A stretch of 64,000 bases of DNA from Paludibaculum sp. (GTDB lineage Bacteria > Acidobacteriota > Terriglobia > Bryobacterales > Bryobacteraceae): assembly GCA_029973955.1 (NCBI GenBank), contig JARKQJ010000115.1:1-64000 (forward strand), read 5' to 3'. The position numbers and the translations under genes were made by a program. Positions 18,153 through 28,544 of this stretch are shown here, one piece after another. The notes under the pieces were generated by a model. The model saw only the letters and a list, made by a program, of their open reading frames with translations, did not search any database and had not been told where the DNA came from. Positions within the stretch are counted from its first letter, which is position 1, and every line of letters begins with the position of its first letter.

Positions 18153-20093
18153 TTAGCGGTAAAACGGCTGCCAGGTGATCCAGCGTGGACCGTAGTGGGG
18201 TTCTGGACGGCCGACTTCGAGCGCGCCGAGGTCGGGCGCCTTGCCGGTGAAGCCGTCGTTGACGGTGGGGATCGGCAGGCCGGCGTCCACAGCGGCGCTA
18301 GCGGGCTTGAGGCGAAAGTTGAGATCCATGGCGTGATAGACGGCGTGGCGCAAGGCCGGGTTGGGCGGGGCGAGCCGTTCGAAGATATCGAAGTCCAACT
18401 CGCGGCCGTGCTGTTCCTGGCCGGTGGCGGCGCGGAGTTCACTGAGAGTGCGGAACGCCTGCCAGTCTTCTTTGGCAGGCGTGTAGGCGGTGGCGCCAGG
18501 CTTGGGCGCCAGCCAGCGGTATTGCGCGGAGACGCCCTTGTTAGGGCGGTAGCCGTTGTAATCGGAACTGAAGGCCGAAGTGGCGTTGGCCCAGGTCATG
18601 ATGCCGCGGTCCGGAGTATCGCGGCCGAGGAAGAGGTTGTTGGCGAAGTGGGTGTTCGAGTAGGGGTCGCCGACGGTCTGCTCACCGATGATGGTGTTGT
18701 GCCAGACGAAGAGGCCGGCGGGCTTGGCGGAGAACTTGAAGGCGACGCCGGATGGCACGTGATAGAGCAGATTGCGGTAGAAGTAGGCGGGTCCGCCGAA
18801 GACGGGCTGTGAACTGTAGCCGCCCTGGGCGGCATTGACGCCGCGGTTTTCGAAGACGCGGATGTTGTGGACGCCACCGTCGGTTTCGATGAAGTCGTCG
18901 TTCGACATGTGGATGTCGTTGCCGTAGATGTCGATGCTGGAGGCGCGGCGATCGGGGTCGTTCTCAGGCGTGCCGTAGGTAGAGATGCCGATGGCGTCGT
19001 GGAAGTAGGCGATGGCGTTGTGGGCGATGACGTGGCCGGGGCCGTAGACCTTGATGGCGTAGTAGCTGGTGAGGAGGTGGGAGCCGTAGGGTCCGGCGCT
19101 GGCCCAGCGGGGGCCGGTCCAACCGATGAGGCGGAAGCGGTCGTCGCGGCCGAGGATGAGGTTGTCTGCGATGTAGAAGTCACTGGAGCCGGCGTATTCG
19201 GTCCAGACGGCGAAGCCGACGCCTTCGAAGCGGCAGTTCCTGACGGCGAGGCCGACGGCGCCAGTGACCTCTTTCTGGCCGGCGAAGATGGCGACGTCGG
19301 TGTTGCGGAAGGTGAGGTTTTCAAAGATGTGCCAGGCGGAGGCCATGACGTCGAACAAGCGATGGTTGCCGCCGCCGTCGAGGACGACTTCGCCGTCGCC
19401 GGCGGCAGTGATGGTGATGGGCTTGCCGGGCGTGGCTTTGAGGGTGAGGGACATGGAGCCGTCGAACGGAGTCATCATCGGATCGACGTAGTTGAGGCGT
19501 TCAGGGCGGTAGAGGCCGGCGTGGAGGAGGATGGTGTCGCCGGGCTGTGCGCGGCGCTCCCAGACGACAGACCAATCTCCAAGGCCGGCGCCGTAGTAAG
19601 CCTCCAGGATGCTGTCAAAGGCGGGCTGGAGTCGTTCCCCTTTGTAGTCCGGCGGGTAGACGTGGAGCTTGCGGCCGCCGGCGTAGGGCTGTGGCTCCGT
19701 GCGGGTGCGGACCTTGACGGTTTGAAGGGCCGGGGCGGTGACGCCATCGGGGTCCTTCATTTCGAAGCGGCATTCGTATTCGGTGCCGGGCTGGAGGTTG
19801 AGGATGCTGCCGGCGAAGCCGTGGGGCACGGTGTAATCGAGGTGTTCGCGGTCGCGGAAGACGCGCTCGCCGCCGATGCGCACCAATGGCAGGGCAGGGC
19901 GCCAGGCGCTTTCGCCGGCGGCGCGGAAGCGCACGTCGACGGTGGCGTTGCGGTTGGCGTCGCCGGTGATGGCCCATTCGAAGCCGAGGTTGAGCAGGGT
20001 GGGGTGCTCCACGGTGAACCTGCCCGGTGTGACGGCGTTCTGGGCGAAGAGGGCCGCGGGCAGCAGGAGGAGGGTGGGGACGAGGCGGTTCAT
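18153..20093 (-). CDS. Secreted right-handed parallel beta-helix protein
   Basis: A 646-residue exported protein. The start at 20093 gives a clean signal peptide (MNRLVPTLLLLPAALFAQ) with GGAG about 7 nt upstream; the open frame upstream lacks coding character. N-terminal Ig/fibronectin-like region (about 25-150), then a pectate-lyase-like beta-helix (HIFENLTFRNTDVAIFAG, HNIRVFENRGVNAAQGG, FYRNLLYHVPSGVAFKF) and a C-terminal cap. These helices are commonly polysaccharide lyases or hydrolases or surface binders; no catalytic set could be fixed. Divergent from galT, so possibly co-regulated with the sugar operon. Confidence 0.8.
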   Translation of the reverse strand: MNRLVPTLLLLPAALFAQNAVTPGRFTVEHPTLLNLGFEWAITGDANRNATVDVRFRAAGESAWRPALPLVRIGGERVFRDREHLDYTVPHGFAGSILNLQPGTEYECRFEMKDPDGVTAPALQTVKVRTRTEPQPYAGGRKLHVYPPDYKGERLQPAFDSILEAYYGAGLGDWSVVWERRAQPGDTILLHAGLYRPERLNYVDPMMTPFDGSMSLTLKATPGKPITITAAGDGEVVLDGGGNHRLFDVMASAWHIFENLTFRNTDVAIFAGQKEVTGAVGLAVRNCRFEGVGFAVWTEYAGSSDFYIADNLILGRDDRFRLIGWTGPRWASAGPYGSHLLTSYYAIKVYGPGHVIAHNAIAYFHDAIGISTYGTPENDPDRRASSIDIYGNDIHMSNDDFIETDGGVHNIRVFENRGVNAAQGGYSSQPVFGGPAYFYRNLLYHVPSGVAFKFSAKPAGLFVWHNTIIGEQTVGDPYSNTHFANNLFLGRDTPDRGIMTWANATSAFSSDYNGYRPNKGVSAQYRWLAPKPGATAYTPAKEDWQAFRTLSELRAATGQEQHGRELDFDIFERLAPPNPALRHAVYHAMDLNFRLKPASAAVDAGLPIPTVNDGFTGKAPDLGALEVGRPEPHYGPRWITWQPFYR

Positions 20094-20186
20094 GTCAGGC
20101 TCCAGTGAGGAAGCTGGACCGGCGGCGCGGCGTGCGCCAGCCGGGTGCTCCATCGCATACGATGATACAGAGCCAGAATCCTCGCA

Positions 20187-21221
20187 ATGTTTGACCATAC
20201 CGAACATCCGCATCGCCGGTACAATCCGCTGACTCGCGAATGGGTGCTTGTCTCACCGCATCGCACGAAGCGTCCCTGGCAGGGCCAGGTGGAAAAACTA
20301 CCGGCCGAGACGCGGCTCCCATACGACCCGAAGTGCTACCTTTGTCCGGGCAACGAGCGCGCCGGCGGGCATCACAACCCGGCCTACACGCGGACCTTCG
20401 TCTTCGAGAACGACTTCGCGGCGCTGCTGCCGGCGACGCCGGCCGGTGGGGCGCAGCCGCACGATCTGCTGAAAGCGGAGGCGGTTTCCGGCATCTGCCG
20501 GGTGATCTGCTTTTCACCCCGCCATGACCTGACCGTGGCCGAGATGGAGACGCCGGACCTGCGCGCCGTGGTGGACACGTGGGCGGAGCAGTACGAAGAG
20601 TTGAATGCGACGCCGGGCATCGCGTATGTGGAGATCTTCGAGAACCGCGGCGCGATGATGGGCTGCAGCAACCCGCATCCGCATTGCCAGATCTGGGCCA
20701 GTTCGCTGCTGCCGAACGAGATCGAGAAGGAGCAGGCGGCGCAGGAAGAGTACTACCGGGCGCACGGGCGGACGCTGCTGGGCGACTATCTGGAACACGA
20801 GTTGAAGAGCGCCGAGCGCGTGGTGTGCGCCAACGAGCATTTTGCGGCGCTGGTGCCGTGGTGGGCGGTGTGGCCGTTTGAGACGATGATCCTCAGCCGC
20901 CGCCACGTGACCGGGTTGGACGAGCTGACGGCGGAGGAGCGCGACGGCCTGGCCGATGTGATGAAGCGCCTCACCACGCGGTACGACAACCTGTTCGAGA
21001 TCTCGTTCCCCTATTCCGGCGGGTTCCATCAGCGGCCTTCCGGACGGCGCAACGAAGCGTGGCACCTGCACATGCACTTCTATCCGCCGTTGCTGCGTTC
21101 GGCGACGGTGCGCAAGTTTCTTGTCGGCTACGAGATGCTGGCCATGCCGCAGCGCGACATCACGCCAGAATGGGCGGCGGGGCGCCTGCGCGAGTTGAGC
21201 GAACGGCACTTCCGAGCCTGA
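20187..21221 (+). CDS. galT: Galactose-1-phosphate uridylyltransferase
   Basis: Leloir-pathway enzyme swapping UMP between UDP-glucose and galactose-1-phosphate. HIT-superfamily active site NPHPHCQIW at 162-170, with nucleophile H166; zinc ligands C50 and C53 in KCYLCPGN, H112 or H113, and H164. Length 344 is normal. First gene of a same-strand run with galactosidase-like GH4 and galactarate genes, so this operon links galactose and galactarate metabolism. No strong Shine-Dalgarno before ATG 20187. Confidence 0.95.
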   Translation: MFDHTEHPHRRYNPLTREWVLVSPHRTKRPWQGQVEKLPAETRLPYDPKCYLCPGNERAGGHHNPAYTRTFVFENDFAALLPATPAGGAQPHDLLKAEAVSGICRVICFSPRHDLTVAEMETPDLRAVVDTWAEQYEELNATPGIAYVEIFENRGAMMGCSNPHPHCQIWASSLLPNEIEKEQAAQEEYYRAHGRTLLGDYLEHELKSAERVVCANEHFAALVPWWAVWPFETMILSRRHVTGLDELTAEERDGLADVMKRLTTRYDNLFEISFPYSGGFHQRPSGRRNEAWHLHMHFYPPLLRSATVRKFLVGYEMLAMPQRDITPEWAAGRLRELSERHFRA

Positions 21222-21249
21222 GAGTTTCCCGTTGGAAAGGACATCTACG

Positions 21250-23097
21250 ATGATGCGATTGGTTCTTCTCTCCCTGCTGGCGCTGGCCGCATTCGGCCAG
21301 AGCGCTTTTCAACTGAAGTCCGGCGACCGTGTGGTGTTCTATGGGGACAGTATCACGGACCAGCGGCTGTACACGGTGTTCACGGAGACCTTCGTTCGCA
21401 CGCGCTTCCCTGGAATGGACGTGAAGTTCACGCACTCCGGCTGGGGCGGCGACCGCGTGACGGGCGGCGGCGGCGGCATCATCGACCTGCGCCTGAAGCG
21501 GGACGTGGCGCCCTACAAGCCCACGGTGGTCACCATCATGCTGGGCATGAACGACGGGCGCTACCGGCCCGTGGACACCTACATTCAGGACTGGTACAAG
21601 ACCGGCTACACGGGCATGATCGCGCAGCTCAAGGCGCTGGTGCCGGGCGTGAAGATCACCGCCATCCGGCCCTCTCCGTATGACGAAGTGACGCGCGCGC
21701 CGATGGCGGGCGGGGGCTACAACCCGGTGATGATCAAGTTCGGCGATTTCCTCCAGGAGCTGGCGGCCAAGGAAGGGATGCAGGTGGCCGACCTGAACGC
21801 GCCGGTGGTGAAGATGCTGGAGAAGGCCAACGCGACGAACGCGGAGATGGCACAGCGGATCATCCCGGACCGCGTGCATCCGGGCGCCAGCGGGCACCTG
21901 ATCATGGCGGGCGCGCTGCTGAAGAGCTGGGGCGCGCCGGCGGTGGTGAGCGTGGTGGAGATCGACGCGGCCGGCGGCCGCGTGGCGAAGCAGGAGAACA
22001 CGGCGGTGAGCGGACTGAAAGGCGGCGCGGTGGTCACCTGGACGCAGGACGACAAGGCGCTGCCGATGCCGGTGGACTTCAACGACGGCCCCACGGCGCT
22101 GGCTGTGAAGTCCTCCGACTTCCAGGAGACCCTGAACCAGGAGACGCTGAAGGTGACCGGGTTGAAGCCGGGCTACTACGCGCTGCGCATCGACGGCCAG
22201 CAGGTGAAGGTGTTCACGGCCGAGGAACTGGGCGCCGGGCTGGACCTGACCGCGCTGCCCACACCGATGCTGGAGCAGGCGAAGAAGGTGCACCAGTTGA
22301 CGCTGAAGCGCACGGGCATCCACAACGCGCGCTGGCGGACGGTGGAAGTGCCGCTGGAGAACGATGCGCTGCAGACCACGGCGGCCGCCATCCAGGCCAT
22401 GGACGCGCTGGACGCCGAGTTGGACGCCAAGCAACTGGCCGCGGCGCGGCCGGTGACGCACCGCTACGAGCTGGTGCCGGCCACGGCCGACGACGCGCGC
22501 GTGCCGGCCGGCTTCACGCCCATCTTCAACGGCAAGGATCTGACGGGCTGGCACATCAGCCGCACGAACCACCACGGCACCACGCCGGACTGGAAGGTGG
22601 AGAACGGCGTGCTCACCGGCATGCAGAACCCTCCGGGCAAGGGCGGCATTCTGCTGACGGACAAGAAGTACAGGAACGTGGAAGTGTACGCCGAAGTGAT
22701 GCCGGACTGGGGCTGCGACGGCGGCCTGTTCCTGCGCTCTTCGGAGAAGGGCGAGGCGTACCAGGTGCTGCTGGACTTCCGCGAAGGCGGCACGCTGTTC
22801 GGCGTCTACGGCGAGCGGCTGAAGGACGTGGTCACCTGGCAAGTGCAGGACTGGCGCAAGCACTGGAAAGAGAACCAGTGGAACACGGTGCGGGCGCGGA
22901 TCGAAGGCGACATCCCGCGCATCACGGTGTGGGTGAACGGCACGCAATTGACCAACTGGTCAGATACTTCGAACCACGCCGTGGGCGGAGCGCTGGACGG
23001 GATGATCGCCGTGCAGGTACATGGCGGGAACCAGATCTGGAAGGAAGGCGGCAAGCACCGCTTCCGCAACATCGCCGTGCGCGAACTGCCGAACTAG
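21250..23097 (+). CDS. SGNH/GDSL hydrolase fused to a DUF1080 (3-keto-disaccharide hydrolase) domain
   Basis: Two-domain exported enzyme of 615 residues. Signal peptide 1-16. SGNH domain: block I FYGDSITDQ with Ser34, LGMNDG (block III) and RVHPGASGH (block V), a full esterase set. The C-terminal domain from about residue 422 (FTPIFNGKDLTGWHIS to the end) is a DUF1080 jelly-roll, known in several bacteria as a 3-keto-glycoside hydrolase. Suggested role: removing acyl groups from a glycan and cleaving an oxidised glycoside. ATG 21250 has GAAAGG about 9 nt upstream; the TTG at 21232 would spoil the leader. The GH4 gene follows after 10 bp. Confidence 0.85.
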   Translation: MMRLVLLSLLALAAFGQSAFQLKSGDRVVFYGDSITDQRLYTVFTETFVRTRFPGMDVKFTHSGWGGDRVTGGGGGIIDLRLKRDVAPYKPTVVTIMLGMNDGRYRPVDTYIQDWYKTGYTGMIAQLKALVPGVKITAIRPSPYDEVTRAPMAGGGYNPVMIKFGDFLQELAAKEGMQVADLNAPVVKMLEKANATNAEMAQRIIPDRVHPGASGHLIMAGALLKSWGAPAVVSVVEIDAAGGRVAKQENTAVSGLKGGAVVTWTQDDKALPMPVDFNDGPTALAVKSSDFQETLNQETLKVTGLKPGYYALRIDGQQVKVFTAEELGAGLDLTALPTPMLEQAKKVHQLTLKRTGIHNARWRTVEVPLENDALQTTAAAIQAMDALDAELDAKQLAAARPVTHRYELVPATADDARVPAGFTPIFNGKDLTGWHISRTNHHGTTPDWKVENGVLTGMQNPPGKGGILLTDKKYRNVEVYAEVMPDWGCDGGLFLRSSEKGEAYQVLLDFREGGTLFGVYGERLKDVVTWQVQDWRKHWKENQWNTVRARIEGDIPRITVWVNGTQLTNWSDTSNHAVGGALDGMIAVQVHGGNQIWKEGGKHRFRNIAVRELPN

Positions 23098-23107
23098 GAG
23101 AGACGCC

Positions 23108-24535
23108 ATGAAGATCGCGATGATCGGGGCCGGCAGTATCGTATTCTGCAAGACGCTGATGTCCGACATCATGGCCACGCCGGCGCTGGCCGATGCCGAG
23201 TTTGCGCTGATGAGCCGCACGGAGCCGAAGCTGCGCTCCATGGAGGCGTTCGGCCAGCGGATGATCCGCGACAACGGGCTGCCGGGCAAGGTGTGGGCGA
23301 CGCTGGACCGCGCTGAAGCCATTCGCGACGCCGATTTCGTGGTCGTGATGGTGCAGGTGGGCGGAGTGGACGCGTTTGAGCTGGATTACAAGATTCCGCT
23401 GAAGTACGGCATCGACCAGTGCATTGCGGATTCGCTGGGGCCGGGCGGGCTCTTCCGCGGGCTGCGCACCATTCCCCTGCTGGTCGACATCGCCCGCGAC
23501 ATGGAACGACTGGCCAAGCCGGGCGCGATCATGTTGCAGTATGCCAACCCGATGGCGGCCAACTGCTTCGCGCTGGGGCAGGCGACCGATGTATCGTTCG
23601 CCGGCCTCTGCCACGGCGTGCAGACCACGCTGGACCTGATCGCGCGCTACTCGGAGGTGCCGAAGGAAGAGATCACTTACACGTGCGGCGGCATCAACCA
23701 CATGGACTGGTTCCTGCGTCTGGAGCATAAGGGGCGCGACCTCTATCCGCATCTGCGCGAAGTGTTCGAGCGGCCGGAGTTCTACAAGAACGAGAAGGTG
23801 CGCGGCGAGGTCTTCCGCCACTACGGTTACTTCATGACGGAGAGCACGGGCCACCTGAGCGAGTATGTGCCGTGGTTTCGCAAGAACCGCAAGGCGCTGG
23901 ACCTCTACTGCGACGAGCCGGCGTTCGGGGGCGAGTCCGGCGCGTATTACTCGTGGTGCCGGGCCATCGGCGACTACTACGACCAGCATGACCCGCTGCA
24001 GTTCGAGACGACGAAGATCGAGAGGCGCAGCGTGGAGTACTGCTCCTACATCATCGAAGCCGTGGCCACTGGTAAGCCGTTTCGCTTCATGGGCAATGTG
24101 AGGAACGACGGCTACATCACCAACCTGCCGCAGGGCTGCTGCGTGGAAGTGCCGACGTTCGCCGACGACACGGGGCTGCGGCCGACGTTCGTGGGCGACC
24201 TGCCGCCGCAGTGCGCGGCGCTCTGCCAGACCAACATCAACGTGCAGATGCTGGCCGTGCATGCGGCGCTGAGTGGCGATACGGAGCACATCGTGCACGC
24301 GGCGTCGCTCGATCCACTGTCGAGCGCCGTCTGCACGCTGGCCGAGATCCGCGAGATGTGCGCGGAGATGCTGGAAGCGGAGCGGCAGTGGCTGCCGCAG
24401 TTCGAGGGCCAGAAGATGATCCCACGGCCCGTGATCTCCATTCCGCCGGACTGCAAGCCGGTGGAGGTGCCCCTGGACCCGGCGCTGGCCATCGGGAAGC
24501 GCTTTTCCACGCTCATCGAGCAGCGGACGGAGTAA
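23108..24535 (+). CDS. GH4-family NAD-dependent alpha-galactosidase/alpha-glucosidase
   Basis: Glycosidase acting by oxidation at C3, elimination and re-reduction, needing NAD and Mn(II). Rossmann motif GAGS at residues 7-10, ANP at 146-148, CHG at 168-170 and CGGINHMDW at 193-201; C168 and H198 fit the metal ligands of AglA/GlvA. 475 residues, no signal peptide, so cytosolic. Beside galT an alpha-galactosidase is favoured, but the sugar cannot be fixed. Its chemistry shares the 3-keto intermediate with the DUF1080 domain just upstream. ATG 23108 has GGAGAG upstream. Confidence 0.9.
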   Translation: MKIAMIGAGSIVFCKTLMSDIMATPALADAEFALMSRTEPKLRSMEAFGQRMIRDNGLPGKVWATLDRAEAIRDADFVVVMVQVGGVDAFELDYKIPLKYGIDQCIADSLGPGGLFRGLRTIPLLVDIARDMERLAKPGAIMLQYANPMAANCFALGQATDVSFAGLCHGVQTTLDLIARYSEVPKEEITYTCGGINHMDWFLRLEHKGRDLYPHLREVFERPEFYKNEKVRGEVFRHYGYFMTESTGHLSEYVPWFRKNRKALDLYCDEPAFGGESGAYYSWCRAIGDYYDQHDPLQFETTKIERRSVEYCSYIIEAVATGKPFRFMGNVRNDGYITNLPQGCCVEVPTFADDTGLRPTFVGDLPPQCAALCQTNINVQMLAVHAALSGDTEHIVHAASLDPLSSAVCTLAEIREMCAEMLEAERQWLPQFEGQKMIPRPVISIPPDCKPVEVPLDPALAIGKRFSTLIEQRTE

Positions 24536-24544
24536 AATTCCGCC

Positions 24545-25486
24545 ATGTCCCACTTCACTCGGCGCGATCTCTTCAAGGCCACTGCCGCCGCGGCACTGGC
24601 TGGAAACGTCCAGGCCGCCGCCGGCACGCTGCCCACGCGGCGGTTGGGCCGGATCAACTTCCAGGCCTCCATGCTGGGCCTGGGTTCGCAGTATCTGGGC
24701 GACCCCGGGGTGGAGCAGGCGCATGTGGACCGCTTCATCGCCGAGGCGGTGGACAACGGATTGAACTACATCGACACAGCGCCGCCCTATGGCGAGAGCG
24801 AGGTGCGCCTGGGCCCGGCGCTGAAAGGCCGCCGCGACAAGGTGTTCCTGGTCTCCAAGGTGGAGACCAACGCCAAGGGCGACGCGATGTACCAGATCAA
24901 GGACAGCCTGCGGAAGCTGCAGACCGACCATCTGGACTGCGTGCTCATCCACAACGTGGGCCGCACGGACCGCTATCCGGACATCAAGCAGGTGATCGCG
25001 CCGGACGGCACGCTGGCCGCGCTGGTGGACGCCAAGAAGGAAGGACTGATCCGGCACATCGGACTCACGGCTCACTTGCGCCCGGCGCGGGCGCTGCCGG
25101 TGATCGAGACCGGCGAGATCGAGCTGTGCATGTTCTCGCTGAACTTTGTGGAGCGGCACATCTACGGGTTTGAAGAGAAGGTGATGCCGGAGTGCCGCAA
25201 GCGCAACATCGGCGTGATCGCCATGAAAGTGCTGGGCGGGCCGGTGAAGAACGGCCCCGGAAGGCTGATCTCGCAGGAAGACTACGCGTCGTCGCTGCGC
25301 TATGTGTGGGGCCTGCCGGGGCTGTGCGTGGCGCTGGTGGGCATGCGCAACCAGGATGAACTGCGGCGCGCGCTGGCCGCCGCGCGCGAGTACAAGCCGC
25401 TGGACCAGGCGGAGATGACGGCAGTGACGGAGCGCGGCAAGACGATGGCCGCGCAGTGGGGTCCGCTGCGCGGGCCCGTGGCTTAG
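24545..25486 (+). CDS. Aldo/keto reductase with Tat-like leader
   Basis: NAD(P)H-dependent reductase of the AKR fold, 313 residues. Tetrad-like residues: Asp and Tyr in YIDTAPPYGESEV (about 76-88), Lys in VSKVETN (about 102), His in VLIHNVG (about 136). The N-terminus FTRRDLFKATAAAALAG is a Tat-type leader, so the protein may be periplasmic despite a nucleotide cofactor. It begins 9 bp after the GH4 stop, in the same operon. Substrate unknown; a sugar or keto-sugar is likely. Confidence 0.85.
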   Translation: MSHFTRRDLFKATAAAALAGNVQAAAGTLPTRRLGRINFQASMLGLGSQYLGDPGVEQAHVDRFIAEAVDNGLNYIDTAPPYGESEVRLGPALKGRRDKVFLVSKVETNAKGDAMYQIKDSLRKLQTDHLDCVLIHNVGRTDRYPDIKQVIAPDGTLAALVDAKKEGLIRHIGLTAHLRPARALPVIETGEIELCMFSLNFVERHIYGFEEKVMPECRKRNIGVIAMKVLGGPVKNGPGRLISQEDYASSLRYVWGLPGLCVALVGMRNQDELRRALAAAREYKPLDQAEMTAVTERGKTMAAQWGPLRGPVA

Positions 25487-25512
25487 TGGAGACCGGGTGA
25501 AGGAGGAATGAG

Positions 25513-26403
25513 ATGAAAGTTGGATTTGTCGGCCTAGGCATCATGGGCAAGCCCATGGCGAAGAACCTGCTGAAGGCGGGTCATGAATTGACGGTGTTCG
25601 ACATCGTGGCGGAAGCGGTGGGGGAGGTCTCCGCCGCCGGCGCGACGGCGGCCGCCAGTGCCGCCGACGCCGCCGCGGGCAGCGAGGTGGTGATCACCAT
25701 GCTGCCGGACGGCCCGGAAGTGGAGGCGGCCCTGCTCGGAGCGGCAGGCGTGCTGGAAGGCGCGGCGCCGGGAACGATCGTGGTGGACATGAGTTCCATC
25801 AGCCCCATCGTGGCGCAGCGGGTTGGCCGGGCTTGCGCGGCGCAGGGCGTGCAGTTCCTGGACGCGCCGGTGAGCGGCGGCGAACCGAAGGCGATCGACG
25901 GCACGCTGGCCATCATGGTGGGCGGCTCGCAGGCGGTGTTCGAGAAGGTGGCGCCGCTGTTTGAGGTGCTCGGCTCCAGCCACACGCTCACCGGTCCGGT
26001 TGGCGCGGGCAATGTGACGAAGCTGGCCAACCAGATCATGGTGGCGTGCAATATCGCGGCGATGGGCGAGGCGCTGGTGCTGGCCACCAAGGCCGGGCTC
26101 GATCCGGAAGTGGTGTTCAACGCCGTGAAGGGCGGGCTGGCCGGCTCCACCGTGCTGAACGCCAAGGCGCCCATGGCCATTGCGGGCAACTTCAAGCCGG
26201 GGTTCCGCATCCGGCTGCACCAGAAAGACCTGCGGAACGCGCTGCTGGCCGCGGAATCGATGAAAGTCTCGCTGCCGCTCACCTCAACGGTGCAGCAGAT
26301 CCTGATGGCGCTCATGAACGAAGGCCGCGGGGATCTGGATCACTCGGCCATCGTCACGTTCATTGAGGACATGGCATCGTGCCAGATCAAGAAGGCGGTG
26401 TAA
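25513..26403 (+). CDS. garR: 2-hydroxy-3-oxopropionate (tartronate semialdehyde) reductase
   Basis: Beta-hydroxyacid dehydrogenase family, 296 residues. N-terminal Rossmann motif [16 protein letters not shown], substrate-site [11 protein letters not shown], catalytic Lys in GNVTKLANQ near residue 162. It reduces tartronate semialdehyde to glycerate, the last step after galactarate or glucarate cleavage. AAGGAGG lies shortly before ATG 25513. The gene overlaps the galactarate dehydratase start by 25 bp, which supports this assignment over other beta-hydroxyacid dehydrogenases. Confidence 0.9.
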   Translation: MKVGFVGLGIMGKPMAKNLLKAGHELTVFDIVAEAVGEVSAAGATAAASAADAAAGSEVVITMLPDGPEVEAALLGAAGVLEGAAPGTIVVDMSSISPIVAQRVGRACAAQGVQFLDAPVSGGEPKAIDGTLAIMVGGSQAVFEKVAPLFEVLGSSHTLTGPVGAGNVTKLANQIMVACNIAAMGEALVLATKAGLDPEVVFNAVKGGLAGSTVLNAKAPMAIAGNFKPGFRIRLHQKDLRNALLAAESMKVSLPLTSTVQQILMALMNEGRGDLDHSAIVTFIEDMASCQIKKAV

Positions 26404-27926
26404 ACCAACCGCGGTATGTGCCGGTGCATCCCGCGGATAACGTGGCCATCGTGGTGAACGACGGCGGCCTGCCGGCCGGGACGCGCTTCGAGTGCGGGCT
26501 CACGCTGGAAGAGGCGGTGCCGCAGGCGCACAAGGTGGCGCTGGCTCCGATCCCGGAGGGCGCGCCCATCGTGCGCTACGGCGTGACCATCGGCTATGCG
26601 GCGCGCGAGCTGGCGCGCGGCAGTTGGGTGCGCGAGGATCGAGTGCTGCTGCCGGAGCCGCCCGCTTTGGATCGGATCGCGCTGGCGACTGCGGTGCCCG
26701 CGCCGCCTGAGCCGCTGGAGGGTTTCACGTTCCAGGGCTATCGCAACCCGGACGGCAGCGCCGGCACGCGCAACCTGCTGGGCATCACCACCACGGTGCA
26801 ATGCGTGGCGGGCACAGTGGACGTGGCGGCGGAGCGCATCCGGCGCGAACTGCTGCCGCGCTTTCCCAGCGTGGACGGCGTGGTGGCGCTCAACCACACC
26901 TACGGCTGCGGCGTGGCCATCAACGCGCCGGGCGCGGAGATTCCCATCCGCACCGTGCGCCACCTGGCGCTGAACCCCAACTTCGGCGGCGAGGTGATGG
27001 CGGTGAGCCTGGGCTGTGAGAAGCTGCAACCGGAGCGGCTGGGGCTGCCCGTGCTGCGGCCCGAAGAACCGTTCGTCATCCGGTTGCAGGGCGAGGAGCA
27101 CCACTGCTTTGGCGACATGGTGGCGGCGATTCTGGAGATGGCGGAGAAGCGCCTGGCACGGCTGAACGCGCGCACGCGGGTGAGATGCCCGGCGTCCGAT
27201 CTCGTGGTCGGCATGCAATGCGGCGGCAGCGATGCGTTCTCCGGGGTTACGGCGAATCCAACGGTGGGCTACGCGGCGGACCTGCTGGTGCGCGCGGGCG
27301 CCACGGTGCTGTTCAGCGAAGTGACGGAGGTGCGCGACGCCGTGCACCTGCTGGGTGCGCGGGCGGCGAATGAAGAAGTGGGCCGCGCGCTGATGCGCGA
27401 GATGGCCTGGTACGACGACTACCTGGCGAGGGGCGGCGCGGATCGTTCGGCGAATCCGACGCCGGGCAACAAGCGCGGCGGGCTTTCGAACATTGTGGAG
27501 AAGGCGCTGGGGTCGGTGGCGAAGTCCGGCACGACGGCGTTGCGGGCGGTGGTCCCGCCGGGAGAACGGGTGCGCGAGAAAGGCCTGGTGTTCCTCGCCA
27601 CGCCGGCCAGCGACTTCATCTGCGGCACGCTGCAACTGGCCGCTGGGATGAACGCGCATGTGTTCACGACGGGGGAGGGCACTCCCTATGGGCTGGCGAT
27701 GGCGCCCGTGGTGAAGGTCTCTTCCCGCACGACTTTGGCGCGGCGCTGGCCGGATCTGATCGACTTCGACGCCGGCCGCATCGCGACAGGCCACGCGACC
27801 ATCGAGGAGTGCGGCTGGGAGCTGTTCCGGATGATTCTGGAGGCGGCTTCGGGGCGCAAGACGTGGTCCGAGCAATGGACGCTGTACAACGCGCTGGCGC
27901 TCTTCAATCCCGCGCCGGTGACGTAG
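26379..27926 (+). CDS. garD: Galactarate dehydratase
   Basis: Dehydrates galactarate to 5-keto-4-deoxyglucarate. The 515 residues align almost without gaps with remembered E. coli Gar[99 protein letters not shown] and FNPAPVT. It starts at GTG 26379 inside garR, giving translational coupling. An aldolase (GarL) that should act between GarD and GarR is not in the window and must lie elsewhere. Confidence 0.95.
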   Translation: MPDQEGGVNQPRYVPVHPADNVAIVVNDGGLPAGTRFECGLTLEEAVPQAHKVALAPIPEGAPIVRYGVTIGYAARELARGSWVREDRVLLPEPPALDRIALATAVPAPPEPLEGFTFQGYRNPDGSAGTRNLLGITTTVQCVAGTVDVAAERIRRELLPRFPSVDGVVALNHTYGCGVAINAPGAEIPIRTVRHLALNPNFGGEVMAVSLGCEKLQPERLGLPVLRPEEPFVIRLQGEEHHCFGDMVAAILEMAEKRLARLNARTRVRCPASDLVVGMQCGGSDAFSGVTANPTVGYAADLLVRAGATVLFSEVTEVRDAVHLLGARAANEEVGRALMREMAWYDDYLARGGADRSANPTPGNKRGGLSNIVEKALGSVAKSGTTALRAVVPPGERVREKGLVFLATPASDFICGTLQLAAGMNAHVFTTGEGTPYGLAMAPVVKVSSRTTLARRWPDLIDFDAGRIATGHATIEECGWELFRMILEAASGRKTWSEQWTLYNALALFNPAPVT

Positions 27927-28515
27927 CGCCGCGCGACACCACCCATTCGGCTTTGTCCCAGTGGCCGGCCGCCACCTGGCGGGCGATGCCATCGAATCGC
28001 AGCAGCGCGGCGCCTTCGCGCAGACGGGCGGCGGCTTCGCGGGTGAGTGCGGAGGCGTAACGGTCTGCCCGTTCGCGGTAGAGATAGCCGGCGTAGTTCA
28101 GCTCGCGGGCCTCTTCGAGCAGCAGGTCCCAGAAGCTGTTTCTCCGCAGGAGCTTCTTCTGCGCGGCGGCTTCGCGCGTGAGTTCGATGCGCGCGCCGGC
28201 GCCGGTGAGGATCACGCGCAGGCATTGCGACGGGTTGAAGAGCCGTTCCGGTTCCGGGCCCGGCAGTGCGCGGATGAGCGATTCCGCCTCTTCCAGCAGG
28301 CATTCGATGGCGGCCCAGCGGTAACGTGAGCCGCCGCTGATCAGGCTGCCGCGCCTGAGGATGTCGCGGATGCGCGCGGCGTCGGCCCCGGCCACACCCA
28401 GGATCTGTTCCGCCAGTTCGAGGATCGCGATCTCCTGCACCACCACGGGCGTGAGCGCGACGAACTCCGCCGCTTCGCTCGACAGCTTCACCTGCACTCT
28501 TTCGGGTAGGGCCAT
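27904..28515 (-). CDS. Hypothetical protein, overlaps garD 3' end
   Basis: A 203-residue, Glu/Ala/Arg-rich, mainly helical protein from ATG 28515 ([18 protein letters not shown]), with GAAGGG four nt upstream. It contains no recognised domain; the N-terminal third ([18 protein letters not shown]) and the middle ([15 protein letters not shown]) look like amphipathic helices. Its last 23 bp overlap convergently with garD. Divergent from the gene at 28545, with only 29 bp between starts. Confidence 0.65.
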   Translation of the reverse strand: MALPERVQVKLSSEAAEFVALTPVVVQEIAILELAEQILGVAGADAARIRDILRRGSLISGGSRYRWAAIECLLEEAESLIRALPGPEPERLFNPSQCLRVILTGAGARIELTREAAAQKKLLRRNSFWDLLLEEARELNYAGYLYRERADRYASALTREAAARLREGAALLRFDGIARQVAAGHWDKAEWVVSRGATSPARD

Positions 28516-28544
28516 GGGACCCTTCCATCGTACAATCAGGACCA

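Noticed and set aside
21160..25159. Two long minus-strand frames (595 and 745 codons) over the SGNH/GH4/AKR genes
   Set aside because: Very His/Arg-rich shadows of well-supported plus-strand enzymes.
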